A DNA stretch of 16,690 nucleotides from positions 1 to 16,690 of the forward strand of contig CALKIU010000167.1 of assembly GCA_937995745.1 (NCBI GenBank), in the 5' to 3' direction. The notes beneath the pieces were generated by a model. The model made no database searches, was not told where the DNA came from, and worked only from the letters and a program-made list of their open reading frames with translations. Within the stretch, counting starts at the first letter, position 1. The number at the start of each line of letters is the position of its first letter. The position numbers and the translations under genes are program-made. Shown here in pieces: positions 6,509-12,604 of the stretch. This DNA comes from an uncultured Bacillaceae bacterium (GTDB taxonomy: Bacteria > Bacillota > Bacilli > Bacillales > Cytobacillaceae).

Positions 6509-7903
6509 TTATCTGATCGACAAACCGTCCACCAACACACATTTCCTTCTCCGGCAGAAATTTTTGGCGGATGTTAATCCTTCCCCGGTCGGCCCGGCAA
6601 TGGTAAAGGTCGTGTATCCTTCCCCGCCGACGCCGATTCCGGCATAAGACGGGCCGTTTTTCACGAAAATGGTCGTCTGAATTTCCTTGGCCAATCTCGT
6701 TAAATTGTCAACATTTTTCGAGTGCATAATGGCCGTATGGCGGTTTCCTTGCTCCACTTTGACGGCCAGTTCGATCGCCTTATCCACATTCTCCACCCGG
6801 ACAACCGGAAGAACAGGCATTAACAACTCCGTCATCACCAACGGATGATCGCCGGGAACATCCATGATGATCGCCCGCGTTCCTTCCGGTGCGTCAATGC
6901 CGATATGCTTCAGAATATATTCCGCGCTCTTGCCGACAAAAGCCCTGTTCGCCCTGCCGTTCTCGACAACGAGTTTGGTCAGTTCTTCTATTTTGTCTTG
7001 ATCTGTTAAATGATAGGCGCCGTTTTTCTTCATATAAAATACTAAGTAGTCGGCAACCGACTCGACGACGATGACTTCCTCTTCGGACGTGCACGGAAGG
7101 CAATTGTCGAAACTGCAGCCGTCGATAATGTCTTTCCCCGCCTTTTCCAGGTCAGCCGTTTCATCGACCACAGCAGGGGGATTGCCCGCTCCGGCGCCGA
7201 TGGCCTTTTTCCCGGATGAGAGGACGGCTTGTACCACTCCCGGCCCTCCTGTCGCCACAAGCATGCCGATGTCTTTGTGCTTCATCATTTTCCGGGTCTG
7301 TTCCAAAGAAGGCTGTACAATGGAAGTAATCAAGTTTTCCGGACCGCCGGCCGCCACAATGGCTTTGTTGAGCTCCTCGACGCACACAAGCGAAGTCTTC
7401 ACGCATGCGGGATGGGGACTGAACACAACGGCATTTCCGGCCGCGATCATGCCGATCGAATTGTTGATGATCGTTTCCGTCGGATTCGTGGCCGGTGCAA
7501 TGGAACCGATCACTCCGTACGGGGAAAGCTCTTCCAGCGTCAAGCCGTGATCTCCGGAAAACGCCACGGTCCGCAAGTCTTCAATTCCGGGCGTTTTATT
7601 GGCGGCGAGCAAGTTCTTTAAAATTTTATCTTTCACATTGCCCATGCCTGATTCCTCTACGGCCAGACGGGAAAAAGTCTCCGCATGATCACGGGCAGCC
7701 TGGCGGATCGCTTCGACAATTTTCCCTCTTTCTTCCAGAGTGAGTTTCACAAGTTGTTTTTGCGCTTCGACCGCCGCCGCAATGGCATCGTCCATATCTT
7801 CAAACCGGCCGTTTTCATTCACTGCCGGCTTTTCGCCGCGCTGCGCCATTTCCTCCAAAACTCTTTTTACAATGCTTTCAATCTTTTTTGCGTCCACTGT
7901 CAA
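6509..7903 (-). CDS. pduP: CoA-acylating propionaldehyde dehydrogenase with encapsulation peptide
   Basis: 464 residues, the same length as S. enterica PduP. It oxidises propionaldehyde with NAD+ and CoA to propionyl-CoA inside the shell. Residues 6-20 (KKIESIVKRVLEEMA) form the amphipathic helix known to target PduP to the microcompartment lumen. A flexible linker follows to about residue 35, then the aldehyde dehydrogenase fold. The catalytic cysteine is Cys271 in NCLPCTSEEE. The cofactor-binding region includes SIAPATNPTET (about 134-144). The start is TTG at 7903, overlapping the pduO stop by 4 bp (TTGA), with AGGGGAA upstream; a GTG two codons in is an alternative. The related EutE of ethanolamine loci is the main alternative name, but diol dehydratase context favours PduP. 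Confidence 0.93.
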   Translation of the reverse strand: MTVDAKKIESIVKRVLEEMAQRGEKPAVNENGRFEDMDDAIAAAVEAQKQLVKLTLEERGKIVEAIRQAARDHAETFSRLAVEESGMGNVKDKILKNLLAANKTPGIEDLRTVAFSGDHGLTLEELSPYGVIGSIAPATNPTETIINNSIGMIAAGNAVVFSPHPACVKTSLVCVEELNKAIVAAGGPENLITSIVQPSLEQTRKMMKHKDIGMLVATGGPGVVQAVLSSGKKAIGAGAGNPPAVVDETADLEKAGKDIIDGCSFDNCLPCTSEEEVIVVESVADYLVFYMKKNGAYHLTDQDKIEELTKLVVENGRANRAFVGKSAEYILKHIGIDAPEGTRAIIMDVPGDHPLVMTELLMPVLPVVRVENVDKAIELAVKVEQGNRHTAIMHSKNVDNLTRLAKEIQTTIFVKNGPSYAGIGVGGEGYTTFTIAGPTGEGLTSAKNFCRRRKCVLVDGLSIR

Positions 7904-8895
7904 TGGAGTTCCCCTCTTTCTTGTTCGAATACTTTCAAAGCTTCTTCCGCAATGGTCATGTCTTCTTCTACGGTTCCCCCGCTCACGCCGATGCCGCCGA
8001 TGATGTCATCGCCGATTTTCAACGGATATCCCCCGCCGAACGTAACAATCCGGTTTTGATTGGAATGCTGGATACCGTATAATTCCGCCCCCGGTTGAAT
8101 CGAAGGAACCAGCTTGTGGGTGGCCATTTTTAAAGCCACTGCTGTAAAAGCTTTGTTGGAAGAAATGTCGATACTTGCCAACAGGGAATTTTCCATGCGA
8201 TGCAACAAAACCAAGTTGCCGCCCGCATCCACAACGGAAAAAACAATGGGGACGCCCATTTCTGCCGCCTTTGCTTCCGCCGCTTCCGCCATTTTGCGCG
8301 CCAGTGCCAGCGTCAGTTCCGAACCCCGGCCATTTTTGCAGGCCAGCGTTTCCAATACCTGATCCTTCACCTTTTGGATCACTGTCAAATAAACCTCCGC
8401 CCTGGCAAGCATAAAAATGACGTCTGACAAGCGGTTGATATATTGAATCAGCTCTTTCCTGACAGGATTTGTCCTGTTCAATTCAACGACGAGCCGTTCC
8501 GCCCGGCGGACGATCGCCCGGGCCAGGTGCAGCTGTGCGGAAGCCGTTGTTTCTCCGGGAATGATAAACTCGTGCAGGGGGCCGAGTCTTTGTTCATAAT
8601 CATCGATAATCTTCTCAAGTTTGCCGATATCCCCGGCAGACACTTTATTTTTCAGCGACCGCATTCCCTTTTCATCACTGGCCAGCTCCGCGCCGACAAC
8701 GAACAATTGCTGCTGGATGTCATGAATAATCTTTTGCAATTCTTCATGAACGACGAGAGAACGGGCCACCCCCAAAGCGGCGTTCGCTTCATCCAGCGTT
8801 CCGTAACAGGCCACTTTCAGGCTGTCCTTGCCAATCCTGCTTCCGCCGAGAAGCCCGGTTTCGCCTTCATCTCCTTTTCTCGTATATAAAGCCAA
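7900..8895 (-). CDS. pduO: PduO-type cob(I)alamin adenosyltransferase with C-terminal GlcG/HbpS domain
   Basis: It makes adenosylcobalamin, the cofactor of the diol dehydratase. About 331 residues in two domains, as in full-length S. enterica PduO. The N-terminal adenosyltransferase domain (about 1-185) has the ATP-binding start ALYTRKGDEGETGLLGG and the later motifs RRAERLVVELNR and INRLSDVIFMLAR. The C-terminal GlcG/HbpS (DUF336) domain (about 195-331) contains FSVVDAGGNLVLLHRM and GIGVSGG; this domain binds haem in known PduO proteins. The start I choose is TTG at 8895, 8 nt after a perfect AAGGAGG. It gives an N-terminus like other PduO proteins. The GTG at 8904 lies inside the ribosome site and is unlikely. 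The end overlaps pduP by 4 bp. Confidence 0.93.
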   Translation of the reverse strand: MALYTRKGDEGETGLLGGSRIGKDSLKVACYGTLDEANAALGVARSLVVHEELQKIIHDIQQQLFVVGAELASDEKGMRSLKNKVSAGDIGKLEKIIDDYEQRLGPLHEFIIPGETTASAQLHLARAIVRRAERLVVELNRTNPVRKELIQYINRLSDVIFMLARAEVYLTVIQKVKDQVLETLACKNGRGSELTLALARKMAEAAEAKAAEMGVPIVFSVVDAGGNLVLLHRMENSLLASIDISSNKAFTAVALKMATHKLVPSIQPGAELYGIQHSNQNRIVTFGGGYPLKIGDDIIGGIGVSGGTVEEDMTIAEEALKVFEQERGELH

Positions 8896-8908
8896 ACAAG
8901 GCACCTCC

Positions 8909-9178
8909 TTATCCGCTGTATTCCATTGAATCTATGATGCCGACAATGACAGAATCAATGGGTTTTCCGGAGGTTCCGAACACATATTTCGCCGGTTCTC
9001 CTTTTACAACAAGAACATACTCTCCCGTGCCGGCCCCGACTGAATCGACAGCGACCTCCAATGAATCCAATTTTTCGCCGTCCGGTTTCACTTTTTGCAC
9101 AATGAGAAGCTTGTGTCCGACGAGGTCGTCAATTTTGCGCGTGGCCACCACGCTGCCGACAACCATGCCCATGTACAT
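8909..9178 (-). CDS. pduN: Pentameric microcompartment vertex protein (EutN/CcmL family, PduN)
   Basis: 89 residues of the BMC-P family, whose pentamers cap the vertices of the shell. The start MYMGMVVGSVVATRK and the hallmark AVDSVGAGTGEYVLVV are diagnostic, followed by the C-terminal strand DSVIVGIIDSMEY. The ATG at 9178 is chosen because AGGTGA lies 5 nt upstream; a GTG three codons earlier overlaps that ribosome site. Spacing is 16 nt from the flavoprotein gene and 13 nt to pduO, within one operon. Length matches the family (S. enterica PduN is 91 residues). It is the only BMC-P gene in the window. Confidence 0.93.
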   Translation of the reverse strand: MYMGMVVGSVVATRKIDDLVGHKLLIVQKVKPDGEKLDSLEVAVDSVGAGTGEYVLVVKGEPAKYVFGTSGKPIDSVIVGIIDSMEYSG

Positions 9179-9194
9179 CGCTATCACCTGCCCC

Positions 9195-9974
9195 CTATTC
9201 GCGAATGATCTTCACACCGAGTTCCTCAGCTGTCTCAAGAGCAAGGGGACTGAGAATGGTCGTGTGAGAAATTTGCAAATTCGTTCCGTTATGTTTCGCT
9301 TGAACAATATCGGCTCTTGTCAATACCTTCTTTTTGAAAAATTGGACAGTTGCCGGCTTGTCCGCCGCCGTCCCTTTTTCTTTCCCGGCCACGGCAAACA
9401 CTTTCTCTTCCACCGCTTGAAACAATTTCTTTGCTTCCACAAGGGTTATTCCGTATCTTTTAAGGTTTTCCAAATGAGCGTCGGCCATTTCATAGTAAGC
9501 TTCCGGGGCCTTGTCCATGCCGAGTTCCTTTCTAACCGGCGCCCGCAAATCGCAGGCATCGGAGGCTGCCACAATCGGAATTCCCGTCATGATGACGTGG
9601 GACGCCAAATTGGTCGTCAGAGAATCGCAAATTCCCAGCGAAATTTTGGCCGCCGTATTAAATGTCAGCGTCGGGATGACTAAAACGCTGATTCCCTCGT
9701 AAAATTGCCTTAATCCTTTGTTTTCGCTTTCAAGATATATTTCCTCAATTCCGAGTTTCTTTCTGATGTGCTGAGGGGTCAGCACATACTCGGCACTGCG
9801 TGAAAGGACAATTTTTAAATTCCAGCCGTTTTCCAAAAGAAGCTTGACCTGCTCAAGGGCCTCGGGAAAGCCGCCGGCGCCGCCCGTGAAAACGACCGTG
9901 GCCTTTTTTACCCTTCTCTCGAGCCGCCTGAGCACTTCTTCAACGATGCTGTCAATCAGAGCATCAGCACTCAA
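9195..9974 (-). CDS. Flavoprotein-fold protein of pdu microcompartment loci, function unknown (Lmo1162-like)
   Basis: 259 residues in three parts. Residues 4-20 (DALIDSIVEEVLRRLER) form an amphipathic helix like encapsulation peptides. Residues 25-180 look like the HFCD flavoprotein fold (Dfp/UbiX/dipicolinate synthase B): a TVVFTGGAGG nucleotide-binding loop at 26-35, and PTLTFNTAAKISLGICDSLTTN at about 101-122, corresponding to the PATANT-like FMN segment of phosphopantothenoylcysteine decarboxylase. Residues 215-257 (VLTRADIVQAKHNG...ILSPLALETAEELGVKI) resemble the N-terminal segment of EutQ. The TTG start has GAGGTG 7 nt upstream; no ATG fits better. It lies 11 nt after eutJ and before pduN, where Listeria carries lmo1162. 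FMN binding and lumen location are inferences; no reaction is known. PduM is not a good match. Confidence 0.8.
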   Translation of the reverse strand: MSADALIDSIVEEVLRRLERRVKKATVVFTGGAGGFPEALEQVKLLLENGWNLKIVLSRSAEYVLTPQHIRKKLGIEEIYLESENKGLRQFYEGISVLVIPTLTFNTAAKISLGICDSLTTNLASHVIMTGIPIVAASDACDLRAPVRKELGMDKAPEAYYEMADAHLENLKRYGITLVEAKKLFQAVEEKVFAVAGKEKGTAADKPATVQFFKKKVLTRADIVQAKHNGTNLQISHTTILSPLALETAEELGVKIIRE

Positions 9975-9985
9975 ATCCTTTCACC

Positions 9986-10819
9986 TCATTTCAGACAGTT
10001 TAACGCAATGCCCAAAGGCGTAATGAGCAGCGGATGGGCAGGCTTCACGGCCTTCTTCCCGATCTCCTTTTCAAACACTTGCTCAAATTCGTCAAAACAG
10101 CTGGCGCCGCCGACCACATAGATGGTGTCCACATCATGGCCGGCAATATGGCGTTTCACAATGGAAGCCATCTTTTCCACGACAGGCTTAATGATTGGGA
10201 AAATCTCCTTTTGCCTGCTGTAGTCCTTTTTCATGGCGTCCGCTTCTTCAAACGAAGTCTTGAAGTGGCCGGCAAGCACGAGGCTCATGTGCGTGCCGCC
10301 TGTCGGTTCATCTGCCGTATAAATCACTTTGCCGTCTTGCAAAATGCTGATTCCGGTTGTGCCGCCCCCCACATCGACCACTGCGCCGTCGCTGATGCCG
10401 AGCACGGCCGCGGCCGCCACAGGCTCTTCGACAACCTCCGTCACTTCCATGTCAGCCGCTTCCACCACATTGACCATCGCCTTCATATTGCCGCCGACCG
10501 TTCCCGGCGGGACCGCTGTCGCCGCACGGGTCAAAGAGGTGCCGAGCATCTCTTCCAGCTGCGCCTTCAAGTTCCTGACAATGTGAACGGCTCCGATATA
10601 GTCGACGACAAGTCCGTCTTTGACAACCGTACCGGGATGGCACAAACCGGCAACGGGATTGGCTTCCTCATCGACAACAGAAAGAACGATATTTGCCGTT
10701 CCAAGGTCGACGCCAACCTTCAATTCGCCTTTGTATTCATTGATGCGCTTCTCCCGGATTAACCGGGCGAAATGATTGATGAGTTCGTTTGTACGTTCCA
10801 GATCGATCGACATAGTCAT
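9986..10819 (-). CDS. eutJ: EutJ-type actin/Hsp70-like ATPase of the microcompartment operon
   Basis: 277 residues with the ASKHA fold. The phosphate-1 loop is VGVDLGTANIVL (35-46), the linking helix EEPVAAAAVL (131-140), the phosphate-2 loop AVVDVGGGTTGISIL (146-160) and the adenosine motif IYVVGGAS (233-240). EutJ is found in ethanolamine and propanediol microcompartment loci and is thought to be a chaperone or reactivase, but its client is not established. It is distinct from the dehydratase reactivase PduGH encoded nearby, so it must do something else. The ATG at 10819 has AAAGG 5 nt upstream; the next ATG is two codons in. It follows a terminator-like hairpin and a 217-bp gap after pduJ, an unusual break in an otherwise tight operon, so its expression may be uncoupled from the shell genes. 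Confidence 0.88.
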   Translation of the reverse strand: MTMSIDLERTNELINHFARLIREKRINEYKGELKVGVDLGTANIVLSVVDEEANPVAGLCHPGTVVKDGLVVDYIGAVHIVRNLKAQLEEMLGTSLTRAATAVPPGTVGGNMKAMVNVVEAADMEVTEVVEEPVAAAAVLGISDGAVVDVGGGTTGISILQDGKVIYTADEPTGGTHMSLVLAGHFKTSFEEADAMKKDYSRQKEIFPIIKPVVEKMASIVKRHIAGHDVDTIYVVGGASCFDEFEQVFEKEIGKKAVKPAHPLLITPLGIALNCLK

Positions 10820-10994
10820 CTAAGCCTTTCCGTTATATTCCGGCGGCCGCAATCGCGAATCCGGCGCCGGATGCATCACCTGTTGTCCGCCAAGGTGTCC
10901 CCCGCCGAAAGCAGCAACATTTTGCAGGGGAGGAAAAAGGCTGCTTTTAACAGATTTGCAGCCTTTTTCAAAACGTGCTCCGTCTAAGCCTTTC
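10819..10994. repeat. 12-bp direct repeat flanking the pduJ-eutJ intergenic hairpin
   Basis: TCTAAGCCTTTC occurs at 10819-10830 and again at 10983-10994. On the minus strand both read GAAAGGCTTAGA and both follow a GCGGCCG, with 14 extra bases between the two elements in the eutJ-proximal copy. The eutJ-proximal copy contains the eutJ ribosome site. The interval between them holds the terminator-like hairpin and a 14-bp palindrome ATCCGGCGCCGGAT (10859-10872). This looks like a small duplication or rearrangement scar. Confidence 0.7.
10934..10968 (-). terminator. Intra-operon terminator-like hairpin between pduJ and eutJ
   Basis: AAAAAGGCTGC (10934-10944) and GCAGCCTTTTT (10958-10968) form a perfect 11-bp stem with a 13-nt loop and a built-in U-run in both directions. 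It sits 68 nt after the pduJ stop. As a rho-independent terminator it would reduce transcription of eutJ and everything after it, leaving shell and dehydratase genes in excess. No promoter is obvious between it and eutJ. Confidence 0.75.
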
Positions 10995-11036
10995 GGCCGC
11001 ATAACGAATGGTGTTTTCTCCAATCCGCCGGGTCAA

Positions 11037-11324
11037 TTACTTGTTACCGGCCGGACCTTTGGGGAGAATCATCTCCACCTCAGTGTGCGGTCTCGGGATG
11101 ACGTGGCAGGAGACCACGGTGCCCACTTTTTCGGCTGCGGCCGCACCCGCATCAACAGCCGCTTTCACCGCACCCACGTCTCCGCGGACCATGACTGTTA
11201 CTAAACCGGAGCCGATTTGCTCTTTTCCGATCAACGTGACATTGGCAGCTTTCGTCATCGCATCCGCAGCTTCAATGGCCCCGACCAGTCCTTTCGTTTC
11301 CACCATGCCTAAAGCATCGTTCAT
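11037..11324 (-). CDS. pduJ: Hexameric shell protein PduJ (single BMC domain)
   Basis: 95 residues, one BMC domain. The sequence from MNDALGMVETKGLVGAIEAA to SCHVIPRPHTEVEMILPKG is nearly that of S. enterica PduJ, with which it shares the SCHVIPRPH segment (PduA has a different residue pattern there). The pore loop IGSG is at 37-40; in PduA/PduJ this serine lines the central pore used by propanediol. Hexamers tile the facets of the shell. The ATG overlaps the pduK stop by 4 bp (ATGA), with AAGGAGG upstream, so it is translationally coupled to pduK. A pduA gene would be expected upstream of pduC, beyond the window, so PduA/PduJ naming carries a small risk. Confidence 0.93.
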   Translation of the reverse strand: MNDALGMVETKGLVGAIEAADAMTKAANVTLIGKEQIGSGLVTVMVRGDVGAVKAAVDAGAAAAEKVGTVVSCHVIPRPHTEVEMILPKGPAGNK

Positions 11325-12106
11325 CCGTTCACGCCTCCTTTAGGTTGATAATGTATGCATAACGTATGTCTTTCGCCTTTTCTGCGCGGACATTTCGGAT
11401 CCCCGCAAAGGTTGCAAACTTCTTGTTCGTCCTTGGCCTCTTCCGCCGCCAAGTCTTCTTTTTCCGGGACGGCGCTTTCCGGTTCCACGGCCACAGAGGG
11501 TGGCGCCGCTCCGCCAAGCCGCTCCTCATCATTTTCAGGCTCATCCGCCGGGACATCTTCTTCCTCCGCCCCGGCCATTACATCTGCAGCCGCTTCCCTG
11601 GCCCGGTCTTCCGGTTCACTTTCCGTTTCCCGATCTTTTTCCTCCGAATCAGGGGCTGCTTCTTCAGCGGCTGTTTCATCGTCTTTTCCGTCCTCGGGGG
11701 TCAGTTCCCCGCGTTCCTCGCCGCCTTCGTCAGCCGCCTTTTCCTGCTCTTCCCCGGAATCAGCGTTCCCATCACGTCCATCAACAGGAGGAGGTGTTTC
11801 TTTCCCGGCCTTGCGCTTTCTTTTTCCAACGGTATCTTCCGAGCAGATCATTTTGTCAAGACCGGATGCAGGACGGGGAATGACATGTTTGCTGACGACT
11901 CTTCCGATTTTCGATGCCGCCGCAGCGGCCGCTTCAACGGCAGCTTTCACCGCGCCGACATCCCCTTCGACTTTAACGGTGACGAGACCGCCGCCTCTTG
12001 CCAATTCATAACCGACCAATTTCACATTGGCCGCTTTTACCATGGTATCAGCCGCTTCAATCGCGGCTGTCAACCCCCGGGTTTCAATCATTCCAATCGC
12101 TTGCAT
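11321..12106 (-). CDS. pduK: Shell protein PduK with very acidic linker and C-terminal cysteine motif
   Basis: 261 residues, far longer than S. enterica PduK (about 160). Residues 1-87 are a BMC domain (AIGMIETRGLTAAIEAAD...SKHVIPRPA), with a glycine-only pore loop (RGGG, 37-40). Residues about 101-230 are a low-complexity, probably disordered tract with about 50 Asp/Glu in 130 residues and only about 12 Lys/Arg. The C-terminus has four cysteines, Cys231, Cys234, Cys239 and Cys250 (CNLCGDPKC...C), the spacing of a metal or Fe-S site, which is a known PduK feature. The BMC domain should place it in shell facets; the tail probably hangs from one face. The ATG is preceded by GAGGAGGTG at a rather long spacing of 11 nt. 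It lies between pduH and pduJ, the usual order. Confidence 0.9.
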   Translation of the reverse strand: MQAIGMIETRGLTAAIEAADTMVKAANVKLVGYELARGGGLVTVKVEGDVGAVKAAVEAAAAAASKIGRVVSKHVIPRPASGLDKMICSEDTVGKRKRKAGKETPPPVDGRDGNADSGEEQEKAADEGGEERGELTPEDGKDDETAAEEAAPDSEEKDRETESEPEDRAREAAADVMAGAEEEDVPADEPENDEERLGGAAPPSVAVEPESAVPEKEDLAAEEAKDEQEVCNLCGDPKCPRRKGERHTLCIHYQPKGGVNG

Positions 12107-12124
12107 CTTCCGCCGCTCACCTCC

Positions 12125-12604
12125 TCAGACATCCAGCCTCTTTAAAACTTGAAGAACAACCGCCACAATTTCCGATATTTCTTCTTTTGTCAATGTTTTC
12201 TCCCGGGCTTCCTCCGTTTCAGCCGGAACGGATTCCTCAGCGGTTGTTTCAAAAGATTTAAAGGGAAAGCCTTTTACAAGCCTTGCCGCATTGGCGCCAA
12301 GAATGTTCTGAAGGCGCCCATCTTCTGAATCTATCCGGAACAGGGGGCGGTCCTTGTCCAATTGGGAATAGTGGAGAACCATTTCTTTATCTTTGCCGAT
12401 GCCGATCCCCACATCGAGACGGGAATCCAACGCGGCCTGATAACCAAGGTCCACAGCCGATTCCTGCTCTTTTTCCATCAGGACAAACGGGATGCCTTCT
12501 TCTTCAATTCCGTACAATAATGGACTAAAAAAAGTGGGGTCGTTCAGTACGGAACTGTAATAGACATGGATTGCCGGTCCGTCGTATCCGTCATAATTCC
12601 TCAC
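12125..12604 (-). CDS. pduH: Diol dehydratase reactivase small subunit PduH with C-terminal amphipathic extension
   Basis: 159 residues. Residues about 10-117 match PduH/DdrB: LLYGIEEEGIPFVLM near the start and NAARLVKGFPFKSF near 105-118. With PduG it exchanges damaged cobalamin out of inactivated diol dehydratase, using ATP. The S. enterica protein ends about there. Here an acidic linker (about 119-136) and a helix ending ISEIVAVVLQVLKRL (143-157) follow. That helix has the hydrophobic pattern of encapsulation peptides, which are normally N-terminal. The GTG start at 12604 has GGGGGG 7 nt upstream and overlaps the end of pduG by 14 bp, so translation is coupled, as expected for a 1:1 complex. 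Confidence 0.9.
   Translation of the reverse strand: MRNYDGYDGPAIHVYYSSVLNDPTFFSPLLYGIEEEGIPFVLMEKEQESAVDLGYQAALDSRLDVGIGIGKDKEMVLHYSQLDKDRPLFRIDSEDGRLQNILGANAARLVKGFPFKSFETTAEESVPAETEEAREKTLTKEEISEIVAVVLQVLKRLDV

Noticed and set aside
6203..6542. Small minus-strand frames in the pduP-pduQ gap
   Set aside because: The frames of 86 and 77 codons have low-complexity Gly/Pro/Arg content, no convincing ribosome site, and overlap the hairpin and promoter candidates.
10820..11023. 67-codon frame between pduJ and eutJ as a remnant of pduL
   Set aside because: It crosses the terminator hairpin. The translated tail (GGGHLGGQQVMHPAP) shows no PduL feature such as the paired His metal-binding motifs, so it is probably not coding.
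11355..12145. Long plus-strand frames opposite pduK, including a Ser-rich one
   Set aside because: They result from reading the Glu/Asp-rich pduK linker codons backwards. No ribosome site or known domain is seen.
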